Positions 15,069 through 15,674 of a DNA stretch of 15,674 bases are shown in pieces (the first letter of the stretch is position 1; every line of letters begins with the position of its first letter). Under the pieces are notes generated by a model, which saw only the letters and a list, made by a program, of their open reading frames with translations, was not told the DNA's origin and did not search any database. This DNA comes from an uncultured Acidaminococcus sp. GTDB lineage: Bacteria; Bacillota; Negativicutes; Acidaminococcales; Acidaminococcaceae. The stretch covers positions 1 through 15,674 of the forward strand of contig CAJMHI010000041.1 of the NCBI GenBank assembly GCA_905213155.1, read 5' to 3'. The translations under genes were made by a program, and so were the position numbers.

Positions 15069-15097
15069 TTGACAGATCCCTGGATATCCTATATAAT
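15069..15097 (+). promoter_or_regulatory. Full-consensus promoter of the tRNA-tuf cluster
   Basis: TTGACA (15069-15074), exactly 17 bases, TATAAT (15092-15097): both hexamers match the sigma-70/SigA consensus perfectly. Transcription would begin near 15104, about 17 bases before the first tRNA. It is the strongest promoter in the window, as expected for stable RNA. Confidence 0.92.
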
Positions 15098-15120
15098 TAC
15101 TTTTGTTATGAACGAATAGT

Positions 15121-15196
<76 letters not shown>

Positions 15197-15217
15197 TGTT
15201 CTGTAAATGACAAATGT

Positions 15218-15302
15218 GGAGAGATTCCCGAGTGGTTAAAGGGAGCAGACTGTAAATCTGCCGCCTCTGGCTTCGAAGGTTCGAATCCTTCTCTCTCCAC
15301 CA
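15218..15302 (+). tRNA. tRNA-Tyr (GUA), CCA encoded
   Basis: Acceptor stem GGAGAGA/TCTCTCC, anticodon stem GCAGA/TCTGC, loop CTGTAAA with anticodon GTA at 15252-15254. A long variable arm (class II) follows, then T-arm GAAGG, TTCGAAT, CCTTC. CCA is at 15300-15302. The long variable arm fits bacterial tRNA-Tyr. Confidence 0.96.
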
Positions 15303-15306
15303 TAAC

Positions 15307-15382
<76 letters not shown>

Positions 15383-15385
15383 CAT

Positions 15386-15461
15386 GCTGATGTAGCTCAG
15401 TTGGTAGAGCGTATCCTTGGTAAGGATAAGGTCACCAGTCCGATTCTGGTCATCAGCTCCA
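15386..15461 (+). tRNA. tRNA-Thr (GGU), CCA encoded
   Basis: Acceptor stem GCTGATG/CATCAGC, anticodon stem TATCC/GGATA, loop TTGGTAA with anticodon GGT at 15419-15421, T-arm ACCAG/CTGGT. CCA is at 15459-15461. It is the second threonine isoacceptor of the cluster. Confidence 0.96.
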
Positions 15462-15467
15462 TTTTAT

Positions 15468-15544
15468 GGCGGCGTAGCTCAGTTGGCTAGAGCAGTCGGT
15501 TCATACCCGGCCTGTCCGCGGTTCAAATCCGTGCGCCGCTACCA
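15468..15544 (+). tRNA. Elongator tRNA-Met (CAU), CCA encoded
   Basis: Acceptor stem GGCGGCG/CGCCGCT with a G1-T72 wobble. Anticodon stem GTCGG/CCGGC, loop TTCATAC with anticodon CAT at 15502-15504, T-arm CGCGG/CCGTG with one wobble. CCA is at 15542-15544. Overall it resembles Bacillus elongator tRNA-Met rather than the CAU isoleucine tRNA, and the initiator features are absent. Confidence 0.9.
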
Positions 15545-15556
15545 TTTTGTTTCTCC

Positions 15557-15578
15557 AGCCCCGTTACGGGGCTATTTT
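15557..15578 (+). terminator. GC-rich stem-loop between the tRNAs and tuf
   Basis: AGCCCCG (15557-15563), loop TTA, and CGGGGCT (15567-15573), followed by ATTTT. The stem is strong but the T-run is short. It may terminate part of the tRNA transcripts, stabilise a processed 5' end of the tuf mRNA, or attenuate tuf. I find no clear promoter between it and tuf. Confidence 0.6.
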
Positions 15579-15620
15579 AAAATCTGGGAAAAGTACAGGA
15601 ATATGTTGGGAGGTATTTGA

Positions 15621-15674
15621 ATGGCAAAAGAGAAATTTGAAAGAACAAAACCCCATGTAAACATTGGGACCATC
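15621..15674 (+). CDS. tuf: Translation elongation factor EF-Tu, 5' end only
   Basis: The first 18 codons encode MAKEKFERTKPHVNIGTI, the highly conserved EF-Tu N-terminus leading to the GTP-binding P-loop; the window ends before the GHVDHGKT motif. EF-Tu is the GTPase that delivers aminoacyl-tRNA to the ribosome. The ATG lies 7 bases after GGGAGG (15608-15613). Its position after a tRNA cluster with a consensus promoter suggests at least partial cotranscription. The remainder of the gene lies outside the window. Confidence 0.97.
   Translation, partial: MAKEKFERTKPHVNIGTI

Noticed and set aside
15417..15620. 67-codon open frame across the tRNA genes
   Set aside because: It overlaps two tRNA genes and the stem-loop before tuf; a chance frame.

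Overview
The window looks like chromosomal DNA of a diderm Firmicute, most likely a Negativicute of the Acidaminococcaceae kind. Three things point there. The housekeeping genes are Firmicute-like: a close SigH homologue directly after rlmB, and tRNAs running into tuf. The ribosome binding sites are AGGAGG-type, with several GTG starts. Yet there is also a complete inner-membrane RND pump with a lipoprotein adaptor, which only makes sense in a cell with an outer membrane. Genus is inference only; no rRNA is present. All supported genes lie on the + strand, and I see no mobile element, CRISPR array or prophage.

Layout: (1) 164-1759, a secreted protein of unknown role with FG-GAP/EF-hand-like calcium loops and a C-terminal RsiV/PdaC-like domain. 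(2) 1879-6203, an AcrA/AcrB-type RND efflux pair with its own TTGAAA-17-TATAAT promoter and a strong terminator; no outer-membrane channel gene follows. (3) 6367-9479, an SbmA/BacA/YddA-type ABC transporter translationally coupled (ATGA overlap) to a sodium:alanine-type symporter, bounded by its own promoter and terminator. (4) 9593-12313, an A-type flavodiiron protein, then rlmB and sigH in close succession. (5) 12482-14065, a small P-loop protein resembling BrxF of BREX-3 defence systems, directly followed by 6-phosphofructokinase and a long terminator. (6) 14226-15029, undecaprenyl-diphosphatase. (7) 15069-15674, a consensus promoter, five tRNA genes (Thr-UGU, Tyr-GUA, initiator Met-CAU, Thr-GGU, elongator Met-CAU), a GC-rich stem-loop, and the first 18 codons of tuf.

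The genes form several short, separately terminated units. The rlmB-sigH pair and the tRNA-tuf start are parts of the usual Firmicute rlmB-(yacP)-sigH-rpmG-secE-nusG neighbourhood, interrupted here by the P-loop gene, pfkA and uppP. The most interesting items are the orphan BrxF-like ATPase and the palindrome in its leader, the FG-GAP/RsiV-like secreted protein, the ABC-symporter coupling, and the two stem-loops buried in the apparent 5' end of rlmB. No intergenic gap exceeds 300 bases. The first 160 bases hold only a -10-like box and no gene I can defend.
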